Notes under the pieces: model-generated
Databases searched by the model: none
Seen by the model: the letters and a program-made list of their open reading frames with translations, nothing else
Told to the model about the DNA's origin: nothing
Shown: piece by piece, positions 5,457 through 5,467 of the stretch
How the letters are laid out: every line of letters starts with the position of its first letter
Numbering within the stretch: the first letter of the stretch is position 1
Position numbers and translations under genes: made by a program
NCBI GenBank assembly: GCA_902497185.1
Contig: CABVEG010000137.1
Coordinates: 1-5,467, forward strand
DNA length: 5,467 nucleotides
Source: an uncultured Eubacteriales bacterium
GTDB lineage: Bacteria > Bacillota > Clostridia > Lachnospirales > CAG-274
Direction: 5' to 3'

Positions 5457-5467
5457 TATGCTAAGGT

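Noticed and set aside
5343..5467. CRISPR array or tRNA in the structured tail
   Set aside because: There are no regularly spaced direct repeats with unique spacers, and the stems do not form a cloverleaf with T-loop or anticodon features.

Overview
The window looks like a piece of a low-GC Gram-positive chromosome from the class Clostridia, probably a gut- or rumen-type Ruminococcaceae/Oscillospiraceae relative. The reasons are the AT-rich sequence, Shine-Dalgarno-led genes, a Thr-rich cell-surface protein ending in three S-layer homology (SLH) repeats, and a lipoprotein-type ABC transporter binding protein. Genus-level assignment is not possible from the sequence alone. All real genes are on the + strand.

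Layout. (1) Bases 2-1327: the 3' part of a surface protein gene whose start lies before the window. Its visible order is cohesin-like beta domain, Thr/Glu/Ala-rich linker with a run of nine Gly, then three SLH repeats. It closes with a textbook intrinsic terminator (1367-1397). (2) Bases 1407-1435: an exact-consensus sigma-A promoter (TTGACA, 17 bp, TATAAT). (3) Bases 1505-5296: a tight four-gene operon encoding an iron-containing alcohol dehydrogenase/GldA-fold oxidoreductase, a substrate-binding lipoprotein, a membrane permease and an ATPase. Gaps are 3 bp and 11 bp, followed by a 14 bp overlap. The three transport genes match the TrpXYZ type of ABC importer (PF04392 binding protein family), often annotated as tryptophan/tyrosine uptake. 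(4) Bases 5297-5467: a non-coding tail packed with inverted repeats. It holds one terminator-like hairpin without a T-run, one perfect 10-bp hairpin, and a 13-bp long-range stem enclosing further hairpins. It may be a dispersed intergenic repeat or a structured RNA, and may continue past the window edge.

How the genes may work together. The lipoprotein would capture a small solute outside the membrane, the permease and ATPase would import it, and the co-transcribed dehydrogenase may act on it or a derivative. The dehydrogenase keeps the three metal ligands of GldA, but has Cys where glycerol dehydrogenases carry a substrate-contacting Asp. Glycerol is therefore an unlikely substrate, and a 2-oxo/2-hydroxy acid is a plausible, unproven one. 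The surface protein is a separate transcription unit with markedly different lysine codon use, suggesting high expression.

I did not find a clear undescribed system. The items most worth a second look are the dehydrogenase-transporter pairing with its altered active site, and the structured 3' tail.
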